Source of the DNA: Peptoniphilus_A genitalis
GTDB taxonomy: Bacteria > Bacillota > Clostridia > Tissierellales > Peptoniphilaceae
NCBI RefSeq assembly: GCF_949769225.1
Contig: NZ_CATKPB010000006.1
Reading direction: 5' to 3' (one strand)
Length of the DNA stretch: 64,000 nucleotides
A program made the position numbers and the translations under genes. The notes under the pieces were generated by a model, which worked only from the letters and a program-made list of their open reading frames with translations, had not been told where the DNA came from and searched no databases. Positions 50,885 through 59,415 of the stretch are shown one piece after another (position 1 is the first letter of the stretch; each line of letters begins with the position of its first letter).

Positions 50885-51772
50885 TTAGTTTCTAACTAGT
50901 AAGTGGTCACCTACTAAGGCAGTCTTAAAGGTCTTATAAAAGTCCTCGTCGAGGTAGATTTCGTATGTCTTGTCATCAAGCTTTTGGCAAATGCTTTTTA
51001 CATTTTCATATTTAAGTCCAAAGCCAAGAGCTAGCAGGAAGTCTTCTTCATTTAATCCTCTTCCAGCCCTTAATCCTTCTTCGACTTTTTCTAATTCTCT
51101 AAATTTTTTGTTTCCAAGCTCTGTCATCTTGGAGAAGGATTTTATTAAGGATGCGTAAAAGAATAGTGAGAAGACTATGCTTGCAATTCCAAAAAATTTT
51201 TCGTTATAAACTGTTACGATCCCCACAAAAAATAAAATTGAAAAAATCACAAAGGATATAAAAATCTTTAGGGTATTTTTTTCTCTTGTAAAGAGTTTTT
51301 TCTTCACCATTTCATCTTCTAGGAAGTAGATAAAGTCATTGAACTTCTTGTTGTAGTTATCTGCTTCAGTCCTTCTCAGCTTATCCATTTTTCTTGTGGA
51401 AATTGAATCCCCATCTCCAAGAGAAAAAAGAGTTTCAAAAAGTTTTCTTTCTCCATTATCAAGTCTTGATGAATTTAAGTTTTTTAATATATATTCGACC
51501 TTATCTTCTCCTCTTTTGTTCGTGTAAATATTTTTTTCCATTTCAATATCCCCATGAGCCTGAGCCTTTAGAATCATAGCAATGATGGGGTTGTAGATAA
51601 AGTTTGGGCCCTTGTAAAGGTAGGCCTTTTCATAATAATTTAAATCGACGTCCTTATCATTCTCATATGTTTTTTTCTTATTGAGTATGTAAAACATAAA
51701 GAAGGATAGGACAAAAATCAAAATATTTATAATAAAAAAGTATGTAGTTGAAAAGTTCATTTTTAATTCCAT
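50885..51772 (-). CDS. Predicted membrane protein, DUF2207 C-terminal-like
   Basis: A 295-aa protein: helix 1 (~9-29), a ~125-residue cytoplasmic part beginning YYEKAYLYKGPNFIYNPIIA and EYILKNL, then two close helices (~170-212) and a ~85-residue tail with GLNEEDFLLALGFG. The spacing resembles the C-terminal half of DUF2207/YciQ proteins, but the outer N-terminal domain is missing. Function unknown. SD AGGTGAT supports the ATG at 51772. Monocistronic. Confidence 0.6.
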   Translation of the reverse strand: MELKMNFSTTYFFIINILIFVLSFFMFYILNKKKTYENDKDVDLNYYEKAYLYKGPNFIYNPIIAMILKAQAHGDIEMEKNIYTNKRGEDKVEYILKNLNSSRLDNGERKLFETLFSLGDGDSISTRKMDKLRRTEADNYNKKFNDFIYFLEDEMVKKKLFTREKNTLKIFISFVIFSILFFVGIVTVYNEKFFGIASIVFSLFFYASLIKSFSKMTELGNKKFRELEKVEEGLRAGRGLNEEDFLLALGFGLKYENVKSICQKLDDKTYEIYLDEDFYKTFKTALVGDHLLVRN

Positions 51773-51838
51773 TTAATCACCTATCTCTATTATATACAAA
51801 AATATATTTTTGGGTATAATAAGAATTGGAGGGATAGA

Positions 51839-52789
51839 ATGTACGATATTATAATAATTGGTGGAGGTCCAGCAGGTTTAACTGCAGGTCTTTATGCAGC
51901 AAGAAGTAAAAAGAAAACTTTAATTATAGAAAAGGGCATTGAAGGCGGCCAAATCGCCGAAACTACTCAGGTGGAAAACTATCCAGGTATTGATTCCATA
52001 GATGGTGTTGAACTTGGCAAGAGGATGGCAGACCAAGCTAAGAAGTTTGGTGCAGAAATCATCATGGACCAAGTTGAAGATATGGAACTTGATGGAGAAG
52101 TGAAAAAAATCAAGGGCTATGTTGACTCTTATGAAGCTAAGGCTGTCATTATTGCAACTGGTGCATCTCCAAGAGAGATTGGGGCACCTGGAGAAAAGGA
52201 ATATAAGGGACGAGGCGTAAGCTATTGTTCAACTTGCGATGCAGCCTTTTATGAAGATGAAACTGTTTATGTAGTTGGCGGCGGCGACTCTGCTGTTCAA
52301 GAAGCACTTTTCATCACAAACTTTGCAAAGAAAGTTTACATTATCCACAGAAGAGATGAGTTAAGGGCATCAAAGGTTCTTCAAGAGCAAGCCTTTAACA
52401 ACGACAAAATTGATTTTATCTGGAACACAACTGTTAAGGAAATCAAGGGCGACAAGATTGTCAACGAGATGATCCTTCACGATACTAAGACAGGTGAAGA
52501 TAGGTCAATTAAATCTGATGAACCTTTTGGAATTTTTGTATTCATTGGTTATATCCCAAGCACAGAAATGTTTGAGGGTAAGGTTGAACTTACAGAGGAT
52601 AAATACATCAAGACTGATGATGAAATGAGGACTAATGTACCAGGCGTTTTTGCAGCTGGAGACATTAGGAAGAAGACTATTCGTCAAGTTGTTAACGCAG
52701 CAGGCGATGGTGCAGTTGCAGCTATGAATGCTCAAAAATATATTGACGAAGTTGAAGGAAATCTTTACGAAGGTTTTAAAGAAAACTAA
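51839..52789 (+). CDS. trxB: Thioredoxin reductase
   Basis: A 316-aa flavoprotein: FAD GGGPAGLTAGLYAARS at the start, redox pair Cys130/Cys133 in YCSTCDAAFYED, NAD(P) GGGDSAVQEA, and C-terminal GVFAAGDIRKKTIRQVVNAAG split by its FAD contacts. It reduces thioredoxin. The redox motif is CSTC, where CATC or CAVC is more usual. SD GGAGGG. Confidence 0.95.
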   Translation: MYDIIIIGGGPAGLTAGLYAARSKKKTLIIEKGIEGGQIAETTQVENYPGIDSIDGVELGKRMADQAKKFGAEIIMDQVEDMELDGEVKKIKGYVDSYEAKAVIIATGASPREIGAPGEKEYKGRGVSYCSTCDAAFYEDETVYVVGGGDSAVQEALFITNFAKKVYIIHRRDELRASKVLQEQAFNNDKIDFIWNTTVKEIKGDKIVNEMILHDTKTGEDRSIKSDEPFGIFVFIGYIPSTEMFEGKVELTEDKYIKTDDEMRTNVPGVFAAGDIRKKTIRQVVNAAGDGAVAAMNAQKYIDEVEGNLYEGFKEN

Positions 52790-52808
52790 AAACTATCACG
52801 AAACAAAA

Positions 52809-52845
52809 AAGCATTGGTTGAGAAAGTTCAATCAATGCTTTTATT
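52809..52845. terminator. Bidirectional terminator between trxB and the MATE gene
   Basis: AAGCATTGGTTGA (52809-52821) pairs with TCAATCAATGCTT (52828-52840), one mismatch; A-rich before and T-rich after, so it can serve both converging genes. Confidence 0.85.
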
Positions 52846-52856
52846 TTTATGAAATT

Positions 52857-54212
52857 TTATTTTTCTCCAATCCAGTCAACCTTTATGGTATAGCCAACCA
52901 TTAAGACGACCCCAATAAGCCAGGAGATGGGATAAAGTCTGTAGACATTTTCTATAGTGTGATAATGTGGGATTACAAACTTCGCTGCCATTATCCTAAA
53001 TAAACAAAGAGATAACAAAAGAATTATCATTGGTGGGACAGTTTTGCCAGTCCCCCTTACTGTGCCGGCAAGTGAATGCAAGATGGCAAGAAGGAAGTAG
53101 AAGGGACACAAGAATTTACTTGCAAGGACGCCAGCTTCTATAACTTTTAAATCCTTTGTGAAGAGGCCAATTAGTTTTGGTGCAAAATGGTAAAGGAGGC
53201 TGCCGCTTATGAGAGTATAAAGGACTGTCATTATAAGTGTAGTCCACATGCCCTTCTTAATCCGATCCATTTGTCCTCCTCCATAATTTTGCCCAACAAA
53301 AGTTGTAATTGCCATGCTAAGACTTAAGACAGGCAAGATGTTAAAGCCGTCGATTTTTATAAAGGCACCAAAGCCTGCCATAGGTAGGGCCCCAAAGACA
53401 TTGACAGAGGACTGCATGATCACGTTGGAAAGAGAAATAACTGTGTTTTGAATAGCAGTTGGAATTCCAACTTTTAAAATCCTAAGAGCCATGTCTTTGT
53501 GAATTTTTAATTTTGAAAGACGGACCTTGTAAATTTCTGGAACCCTAAGTAAAAATAAGAGGGCAAGCAGGGCTGAAAGGGCCTGACTAATATTTGTCGC
53601 AATGGCAGCTCCCTCAACACCAAGTCCAAATTCTTTAATAAATAAAAAGTCCAAGACCACATTGGTTGCAGAGGCAATACCGAGATACAAGAGGGACCTT
53701 TTTGAATTTCCCACAGCATTTAAGATTCCAGCTTCCATGTTGTAAATAATATTGAAGATAAGTCCAAAGGAAAAAATTCTAAGATAAGTAATGGATTCTT
53801 CCATAACTTCTGCTGGCGTATCCATTTGCTCCAAGAGCCAAGGGGCAAAGACGTATCCCATAAGAGAAATTAAAAGTCCAAGGATTATTGCTATAGCAAG
53901 AGAAGTGTGGACGGCAAGCTTCATTTCCTTTTGATTGGCTCCACCCATGGATTGAGAAACTAAAATTCCACAGCCCACAGCAATCCCCTGACTAAAAGAA
54001 ATCAAAAGGTTAATTAGAGGGGTGCTAGATCCAACTGCTGCCAAGGCATATCTTCCAAGGTAATTACCAACAATCATTGAGTCAATGGTGTTGTAGGTTT
54101 GTTGGAGAATATTTCCAAGAATTAGGGGAAGGGCGAAGAGCAAGATGGTCCTCCAAATAGATCCCGAAGTCATTAAAATTTTTTCAACATTTGATATTGA
54201 TTTACTTTTCAA
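52857..54212 (-). CDS. MATE family multidrug/Na+ efflux transporter
   Basis: A 451-aa protein with twelve helices in two MatE repeats: LPLILGNILQQTYNTIDSMIVG, split at TYNTIDS, in the first, and IPTAIQNTVISLSNVIMQ-type sequence in the second, plus GVLASKFLCPFYFLLA. DinF/NorM-like, exporting cationic compounds with Na+ or H+ entry. Substrate unknown. Monocistronic; ~270 AT-rich bases separate it from hydE. Confidence 0.9.
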   Translation of the reverse strand: MKSKSISNVEKILMTSGSIWRTILLFALPLILGNILQQTYNTIDSMIVGNYLGRYALAAVGSSTPLINLLISFSQGIAVGCGILVSQSMGGANQKEMKLAVHTSLAIAIILGLLISLMGYVFAPWLLEQMDTPAEVMEESITYLRIFSFGLIFNIIYNMEAGILNAVGNSKRSLLYLGIASATNVVLDFLFIKEFGLGVEGAAIATNISQALSALLALLFLLRVPEIYKVRLSKLKIHKDMALRILKVGIPTAIQNTVISLSNVIMQSSVNVFGALPMAGFGAFIKIDGFNILPVLSLSMAITTFVGQNYGGGQMDRIKKGMWTTLIMTVLYTLISGSLLYHFAPKLIGLFTKDLKVIEAGVLASKFLCPFYFLLAILHSLAGTVRGTGKTVPPMIILLLSLCLFRIMAAKFVIPHYHTIENVYRLYPISWLIGVVLMVGYTIKVDWIGEK

Positions 54213-54419
54213 TTTTAAATCATCCCGATTAATTTTATTTATAGTTATAAGTTCATTAATAAATAATATTGTACTTTATATAGGAAGAAATTACAAAATT
54301 GGATTAAAATGGAGAAAAGAATTATAATTTTATATGTAATATTTATAATCAAAATAAAAATGATAAGTAATGGGATAGAGAAATAAAATTTTTCGCAAGT
54401 CTGTCAAAATTTTTTACAC

Positions 54420-54468
54420 TTGATATATTAACTATAAGTATTATAATAGATTGTGAACTTTTTAACTA
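54420..54468 (+). promoter_or_regulatory. hydEGF promoter with a Rex-like operator
   Basis: TTGATA (54420-54425), 16 bases, TATAAT (54442-54447). Right after it, TTGTGAACTTTTTAACTA (54451-54468) matches the Rex site TTGT(T/G)AAnnnnTTAACAA at 13 of 14 fixed positions, counting G as allowed at position 5. It covers the expected transcription start. Rex senses NADH/NAD+ and controls fermentative and hydrogenase genes in clostridia. Confidence 0.6.
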
Positions 54469-54480
54469 AGATGTGATTAT

Positions 54481-55521
54481 ATGATTAAAACTTTAAATAT
54501 TTGTGAACAATTTTATAAGACTAAGGAGATTTCCTTTGAAGATTTTTCTTACCTAATGAAATTAGATGGCGAAGAGGCTGAAGTCCTCCATGCCTTTGCA
54601 AGAGAACTTGCAGTGAAAAACTTTGGCAAGGAAATTTACATCAGGGGCTTAATCGAGGTCTCCACTTATTGTAAAAATAATTGCTACTATTGTGGACTTA
54701 GGTTTGCCAATAAGGAGGCCAAGAGGATTAGGCTTAGCAAGGAAGAAATCTTAGATCTTGCAAAGCACTCTGTGGACCTGGGAATAAAAACTATTGTTAT
54801 GCAGGGTGGTGAAGATGATTTTTATAGCCTTGAATACTTGAAGGAAATTATTGGCGAAATCAAAGAAAAATTTTCTGATGTCGCCATAACACTCTCTCTT
54901 GGCGAAAGAGACTTCAAGGATTTTGAAGTCCTAAAAAATATGGGGGCTGACAGGTATCTCTTGCGTCATGAAACTTATTCTAAGTCTCACTATGAAAGAC
55001 TTCATCCAAGCTCGATGAGTTTTCAACACAGGATAGATTCAATTTTAAAATTAAAAGAGCTTGGTTTTCAAACTGGTTGTGGCATGATGGTGGGCTCTCC
55101 CTATCAAGAACTTGAAAATTTATATGAAGATTTAAAATTTATCTTAAAGTTAAAGCCTGAGATGGTGGGGATTGGTCCCTTTATACCTCAGCATGACACT
55201 CCCTTTAGGGACTTTGAAGCAGGAAAGCTAAGAGATGTTCTCAATATTTTATCTATTGTGAGGATTGCAGACGAGAAACTTCTCTTGCCATCAACGACGG
55301 CTCTTGGGAGTATTGATGACTTTGGACGAGAAAAGGGGATTTTGGCAGGGGCCAATGTGCTTATGCCAAATGTTGGTGCAGAGAAACTTAGAAAGAACTA
55401 TAAGCTTTATGATAATAAAATAGGCACAGAAGTACAAAATTCTGATGACTTTAGGGGTCTAGAAGAAAAATTAAGGAAGATTGGATATGGGATCTCCAAA
55501 TCAAGAGGAGATTATAAGTAA
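54481..55521 (+). CDS. hydE: [FeFe]-hydrogenase maturase HydE
   Basis: A 346-aa radical SAM enzyme: CxxxCxxC as Cys64, Cys68, Cys71 in STYCKNNCYYCGLR, MQGGEDDFYSLEYL (family GGED), RHETYSKSHYERLHP, GCGMMVGSPYQ. HydE acts in building the diiron subcluster of the H-cluster. ATG follows a weak SD. Operon hydE-hydG-hydF; no hydA structural gene in the window. Confidence 0.95.
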   Translation: MIKTLNICEQFYKTKEISFEDFSYLMKLDGEEAEVLHAFARELAVKNFGKEIYIRGLIEVSTYCKNNCYYCGLRFANKEAKRIRLSKEEILDLAKHSVDLGIKTIVMQGGEDDFYSLEYLKEIIGEIKEKFSDVAITLSLGERDFKDFEVLKNMGADRYLLRHETYSKSHYERLHPSSMSFQHRIDSILKLKELGFQTGCGMMVGSPYQELENLYEDLKFILKLKPEMVGIGPFIPQHDTPFRDFEAGKLRDVLNILSIVRIADEKLLLPSTTALGSIDDFGREKGILAGANVLMPNVGAEKLRKNYKLYDNKIGTEVQNSDDFRGLEEKLRKIGYGISKSRGDYK

Positions 55522-55543
55522 GGATAAAGGAAGAAGGAAGACA

Positions 55544-56965
55544 ATGTACAAGTTAGATTCAAAAATTGCAGAAGAATTTATAAACCATCAAGAGATTTTA
55601 GATACTCTTGACTATGCAGAAGAAAATAAAAATAACAAGGAACTCTTAGACGATGTTCTTGAAAAGGCAAAGAAGGAAAAAGGACTAGGCCACAGGGAGG
55701 CTGCCCTACTTTTGTTAGCTGAAGATAAGCATTACCAAGAAGAAATTTATAAGCTTGCAAAGAAAATCAAAGAAGACCACTATGGCAATAGGATAGTTTT
55801 ATTTGCACCCCTTTATCTTTCTAACTACTGCATAAATGGTTGTGTTTATTGCCCTTATCATGCAAAGAATAAATCCATAAGAAGGAAAAAATTAACTCAA
55901 GAAGAAATTAGAAATGAAGTAATTGCCCTTCAGGACATGGGTCATAAGAGACTTGCTCTTGAACTGGGAGAAGACCCAGTAAACAATACAATGGAGTATA
56001 TCTTAGAATCAATTAAGACAATTTATTCTATTAAGCATGAAAATGGACAAATAAGAAGGGTCAACATTAATATTGCCGCAACAACAGTGGAAAATTATAA
56101 AAAATTAAAGGATGCAGAAATTGGTACCTACATCCTCTTCCAAGAAACCTACAACAAGAAGTCCTATGAAGAACTGCACCCAACAGGACCAAAGCACAAT
56201 TACGCCTACCATACTGAAGCTATGGATAGGGCAATGGAAGCAGGCATCGACGATGTTGGGATTGGAGTTTTGTTTGGACTTGAAACTTATAAGTATGAAT
56301 TAGTTGGACTCTTAATGCACGCAGAACATTTGGAAGCAAGATTTGGTGTTGGACCTCACACAATTTCTGTTCCTAGGATCCAACCTGCAGATGATATTGA
56401 TCCAGGCGACTTTAAAAATGAACTTGCTGATGATATTTTTGAAAAACTTATTGCCCTAATTAGGGTTTCAGTACCTTATACTGGAATGATTATTTCAACA
56501 AGAGAGTCACAAAAAGTTAGGGAACGTGCCTTAGAGCTTGGTGTAAGTCAAATTTCTGGTGGTTCAAGAACTTCTGTTGGTGGTTACGTTGAAGAAGAAA
56601 AGGAAGAAGACAACTCTGCCCAATTTGATGTCGCAGACCACAGGACCCTTGAAGAAGTTATTGACTGGCTAATAGAACTAGGTTACATCCCAAGTTTTTG
56701 CACAGCGTGTTATAGGGAAGGAAGGACTGGCGACAGGTTCATGCAACTTTGCAAGTCAGGACAAATTTTAAATTGTTGTCAACCCAATGCCCTTATGACT
56801 TTGAAGGAGTACATGTTAGATTATGGGAATGAAAAGACAAGAGAACTTAGCGAAGACTTAATTGCAAGCGAGCTTGAAAAAATTCCAAATGAAATTGTAA
56901 AGAAGAAGGCAAAAGAATATATCTACGAAATGGAAAAAGTTGGAAAGAGAGATTTTAGATTTTAA
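55544..56965 (+). CDS. hydG: [FeFe]-hydrogenase maturase HydG (tyrosine lyase)
   Basis: A 473-aa radical SAM enzyme: CxxxCxxC as Cys96, Cys100, Cys103 in SNYCINGCVYCPYH, GEDPVNNTMEYI, QETYNKKSYEELHPTGPK, and the C-terminal CTACYREGRTGDRFM and CCQPNAL that bind the second cluster. It splits tyrosine to make CO and CN for the H-cluster. ATG at 55544 follows AAGGAAG; the open frame extends 21 codons back into hydE. Confidence 0.96.
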   Translation: MYKLDSKIAEEFINHQEILDTLDYAEENKNNKELLDDVLEKAKKEKGLGHREAALLLLAEDKHYQEEIYKLAKKIKEDHYGNRIVLFAPLYLSNYCINGCVYCPYHAKNKSIRRKKLTQEEIRNEVIALQDMGHKRLALELGEDPVNNTMEYILESIKTIYSIKHENGQIRRVNINIAATTVENYKKLKDAEIGTYILFQETYNKKSYEELHPTGPKHNYAYHTEAMDRAMEAGIDDVGIGVLFGLETYKYELVGLLMHAEHLEARFGVGPHTISVPRIQPADDIDPGDFKNELADDIFEKLIALIRVSVPYTGMIISTRESQKVRERALELGVSQISGGSRTSVGGYVEEEKEEDNSAQFDVADHRTLEEVIDWLIELGYIPSFCTACYREGRTGDRFMQLCKSGQILNCCQPNALMTLKEYMLDYGNEKTRELSEDLIASELEKIPNEIVKKKAKEYIYEMEKVGKRDFRF

Positions 56966-58140
56966 TGGAACTTAACAAAACAAATTCTGGCAACAGGATA
57001 CACATTGGATTTTTTGGTAAGGTGAATTCGGGCAAGAGCTCAATAATAAATGAATTTTCAGGCCGAGACATCTCCATTGTTTCAAACCAAGAGGGAACTA
57101 CAACAGACCCAGTTTACAAGTCCATGGAGATAAAAAGCTTGGGACCTTGCCTTTTAATGGACACGCCAGGCATAGGCGACAAAACAGTTCTTGGACAAAA
57201 GAGGATGAAGAGGACCGATGAAGTAATTTCAAAAACTGACATCGGAGTCCTAGTTGTATCAGATACTAAAACAGAGCCTGAAAGAGAGATGTTAAAAAAA
57301 TTTAAGGACACTCCAATTCTTGTTTTAATAAATAAAATTGATATCTTGTCAGAAGATGAAATTAAAAAAATAAGAGAGGACTTCTCATCTTATAAGATCA
57401 TAGAAGTTTCTGCCTTAGAAAAAATTGGTTTCGATATATTCTTAGAAGAACTTCTAAAATTTAAACCCAAGAAAGAAGAGAGACTTTTTGATGGAATGGT
57501 GGAAGAAAAAGACCTAGTCCTCTTAGTAATTCCACAGGATATTGCAGCACCAAAAAATAGGATCATCCTACCACAGGTCCAAGCAATTCGTGAACTCCTC
57601 GATAGGAATGCCCTAGTTTCCATGGTTAAGCTTGAAGAACTTCCTGACATCCTAGGACTTTTAAATAAAAAACCAGACCTAATAGTTGCAGACTCATCTG
57701 TCTTCTTAGAAGTTTATGAAAAAATACCAAGAGATGTAAGGTTGACTTCCTTCTCAGTCCTATTTGCAAAACTAAAGGGAGATATTGACGAATATGTTAG
57801 GGGAGTAGAAGCTCTTAAAAAAATAAATGAGAATTCAAAAATATTAATAGCAGAGTGTTGCACCCATGCCCCAGCAGAAGAAGACATTGGGAGGATAAAA
57901 ATCCCCAACATGATAAGGAAGAAGGTTGGCCAAGGCTTGCAAGTTGACGTGAGCTCAGGATCAGTCTTCCCAGAAAACATCTCGGACTACGACCTAATAA
58001 TCCAATGTGGCGGCTGCATGCTAAATGCAAAAAATATTAGAAGTAGAATAGAAAACGCAAAAGGAAAAAGCATCCCAATAACAAACTACGGAATAGTGAT
58101 AGCATATTTCAAGGGGATTCTTGATAAAATAAATTATTAA
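56965..58140 (+). CDS. hydF: [FeFe]-hydrogenase maturation GTPase HydF
   Basis: A 391-aa scaffold: GTPase domain with G1 GKVNSGKSS at 18-26, TTDPVYKSME, DTPGIGD (G3), NKID (G4), then a dimer domain and the Fe-S domain with CCTHAPAEEDIGR and QCGGCMLN. It carries the 2Fe precursor to HydA. Start overlaps the hydG stop (TAATG). Confidence 0.96.
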   Translation: MELNKTNSGNRIHIGFFGKVNSGKSSIINEFSGRDISIVSNQEGTTTDPVYKSMEIKSLGPCLLMDTPGIGDKTVLGQKRMKRTDEVISKTDIGVLVVSDTKTEPEREMLKKFKDTPILVLINKIDILSEDEIKKIREDFSSYKIIEVSALEKIGFDIFLEELLKFKPKKEERLFDGMVEEKDLVLLVIPQDIAAPKNRIILPQVQAIRELLDRNALVSMVKLEELPDILGLLNKKPDLIVADSSVFLEVYEKIPRDVRLTSFSVLFAKLKGDIDEYVRGVEALKKINENSKILIAECCTHAPAEEDIGRIKIPNMIRKKVGQGLQVDVSSGSVFPENISDYDLIIQCGGCMLNAKNIRSRIENAKGKSIPITNYGIVIAYFKGILDKINY

Positions 58141-58165
58141 AGGTAATTAAATAATAAGTATTAAG

Positions 58166-58190
58166 AGCTGTGGTGACACAGCTTTTTTTC
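58166..58190 (+). terminator. Terminator of hydEGF
   Basis: AGCTGTG (58166-58172) with CACAGCT (58177-58183), four-base loop, then seven T. Confidence 0.9.
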
Positions 58191-58492
58191 ATTGCTTTTA
58201 AGTTTTTGATTTATAGAAAAAATTTGTTTAATGAGATATAATATATATAGAATCTAAAGTCTATTCATGATTCTTTCTAATTTAGAGCTTAAGCTTTTAA
58301 ACTCGTCTAAAACTTTTCTTGCGGTTCCGCAAATTTTTCATTTATTTTAATTTTGGATACTTGTCTTTATTTTTATAAGCAAGATATTTATCTGTAGTTA
58401 GCTATAATAATTTATTTATTTTTAATTTCAATTTTTAATTTAATAAGTAAATTAGAACAAATAACTTTGGGATTATTTAAGGAGTAATAATT
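58191..58492. other. Intergenic region
   Basis: About 300 AT-rich bases with no gene. A small hairpin TTGCGGTTCCGCAA (58319-58332) followed by ATTTTTC could be a spare terminator, but no gene precedes it. An AAGCTTAAGCTT-like palindrome lies near 58288. Nothing else stands out. Confidence 0.4.
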
Positions 58493-58738
58493 TTGAAAAA
58501 AGATTTAAAAGGTATTGAAAAGAAGGCGCTAGGAAAAAGATTTTATTATTTACCAGATGACAAGAGGTATGCTAAAAAGGAAGGTGGAATATACTACTGG
58601 ATAAACGATGGTAAGGTCGAACAACATCAAACATATATTGATATTGTTTTTGGTGATATCTATTCCATAGAAATAAGTGAAGAAGAGTTTTATGAAGCCT
58701 TAGAAAAAAGCAAAAAGAAAGTAAAGGGGTACAAGTGA
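58493..58738 (+). CDS. Hypothetical protein, 81 aa
   Basis: A small soluble, Lys/Tyr/Glu-rich protein: basic N-terminus (KKDLKGIEKKALGKRFYYL), then GGIYYWINDGKVEQHQTY and a C-terminal acidic/basic helix. I do not recognise a family. TTG start with GGAGTAAT before it. It overlaps the HD-domain gene by one base (GTGATG context), so the two are translated together. Confidence 0.6.
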   Translation: MKKDLKGIEKKALGKRFYYLPDDKRYAKKEGGIYYWINDGKVEQHQTYIDIVFGDIYSIEISEEEFYEALEKSKKKVKGYK

Positions 58739-59169
58739 TGATTGATTTACTAAGGGCATTATTTATCGCAGCAAGAGCTCACAAGGGTCAAAAAGATAAA
58801 GGTGGCAAATCCTACATTTTTCATCCTATAAATGTTTCCTTGAATGTTAAGGGAAAAGACGAAAAGATTGTCGCCCTTCTTCACGACGTAATTGAAGACA
58901 CATCCTATACTATTGATGATTTGAAATTTTTGACAAAAGACCAGAAAGAGGCTCTTTTGCTTTTAACTCATGATAAAGAAACGCCCTACATGACATACAT
59001 TGAGTTCATCAAGAAAAATAAAATTGCAAGCAGGCTCAAGCTTGCTGATCTTGATCAAAACATGAATTTAAAAAGACTTAAGATAGTTACGGAAAAAGAT
59101 TTGGAGAGGTTGGAAAAGTACAAGAAGGCTAGAGACTTATTAAGGGAAGGATTGGTAAAAAATGAATAG
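58738..59169 (+). CDS. Small HD-domain phosphohydrolase, SpoT/MESH1-like
   Basis: A 143-aa HD-family protein: HKGQKDKGGKSYIFHPINVSL, divided at KSYIFHP, supplies the first His; ALLHDVIEDTSYT is the HD(x)ED metal motif, and KLADLDQNMNL the last Asp. This is the layout of the hydrolase half of RelA/SpoT and of small (p)ppGpp hydrolases (MESH1), so alarmone or nucleotide hydrolysis is plausible. ATG at 58738 or GTG three bases earlier, behind AAAGGGGT. Confidence 0.8.
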   Translation: MIDLLRALFIAARAHKGQKDKGGKSYIFHPINVSLNVKGKDEKIVALLHDVIEDTSYTIDDLKFLTKDQKEALLLLTHDKETPYMTYIEFIKKNKIASRLKLADLDQNMNLKRLKIVTEKDLERLEKYKKARDLLREGLVKNE

Positions 59170-59335
59170 GGAATATATTTTAATTGGTATTGCATGTGGA
59201 GACACAAGTGCTGAGGCAAATAATATTGTCCTAACTCCAGAAGACAAAAAAGCTATCGAATGGTATAGGGCTGAAGCTGAGAAGGCAGAAAGAGAAGGCA
59301 GAAGTATTGTCTTTTATGCACCCGATGAGGATTGA
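59162..59335 (+). CDS. Hypothetical protein, 57 aa
   Basis: A short frame overlapping the end of the HD gene by 8 bases, with SD GGAAGGATTGG before its ATG: MNREYILIGIACGD, then TPEDKKAIEWYRAEAEKAERE (one amphipathic helix, here given in part), ending VFYAPDED. Good SD, coupling and a terminator right after suggest it is real. No family recognised; with the two genes before it, it makes a three-gene cassette. Confidence 0.6.
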   Translation: MNREYILIGIACGDTSAEANNIVLTPEDKKAIEWYRAEAEKAEREGRSIVFYAPDED

Positions 59336-59372
59336 TTATAATAAAACAAAAAGAGGAAAATTATTTTAAAAG

Positions 59373-59400
59373 AACCCCAGACATAAGCCTGGGGTTTTTA
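59373..59400 (+). terminator. Terminator of the HD cassette
   Basis: AACCCCAG (59373-59380) with CTGGGGTT (59389-59396), then T. It may also serve the convergent NhaC gene. Confidence 0.88.
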
Positions 59401-59415
59401 ACATTATTTTGCGAT

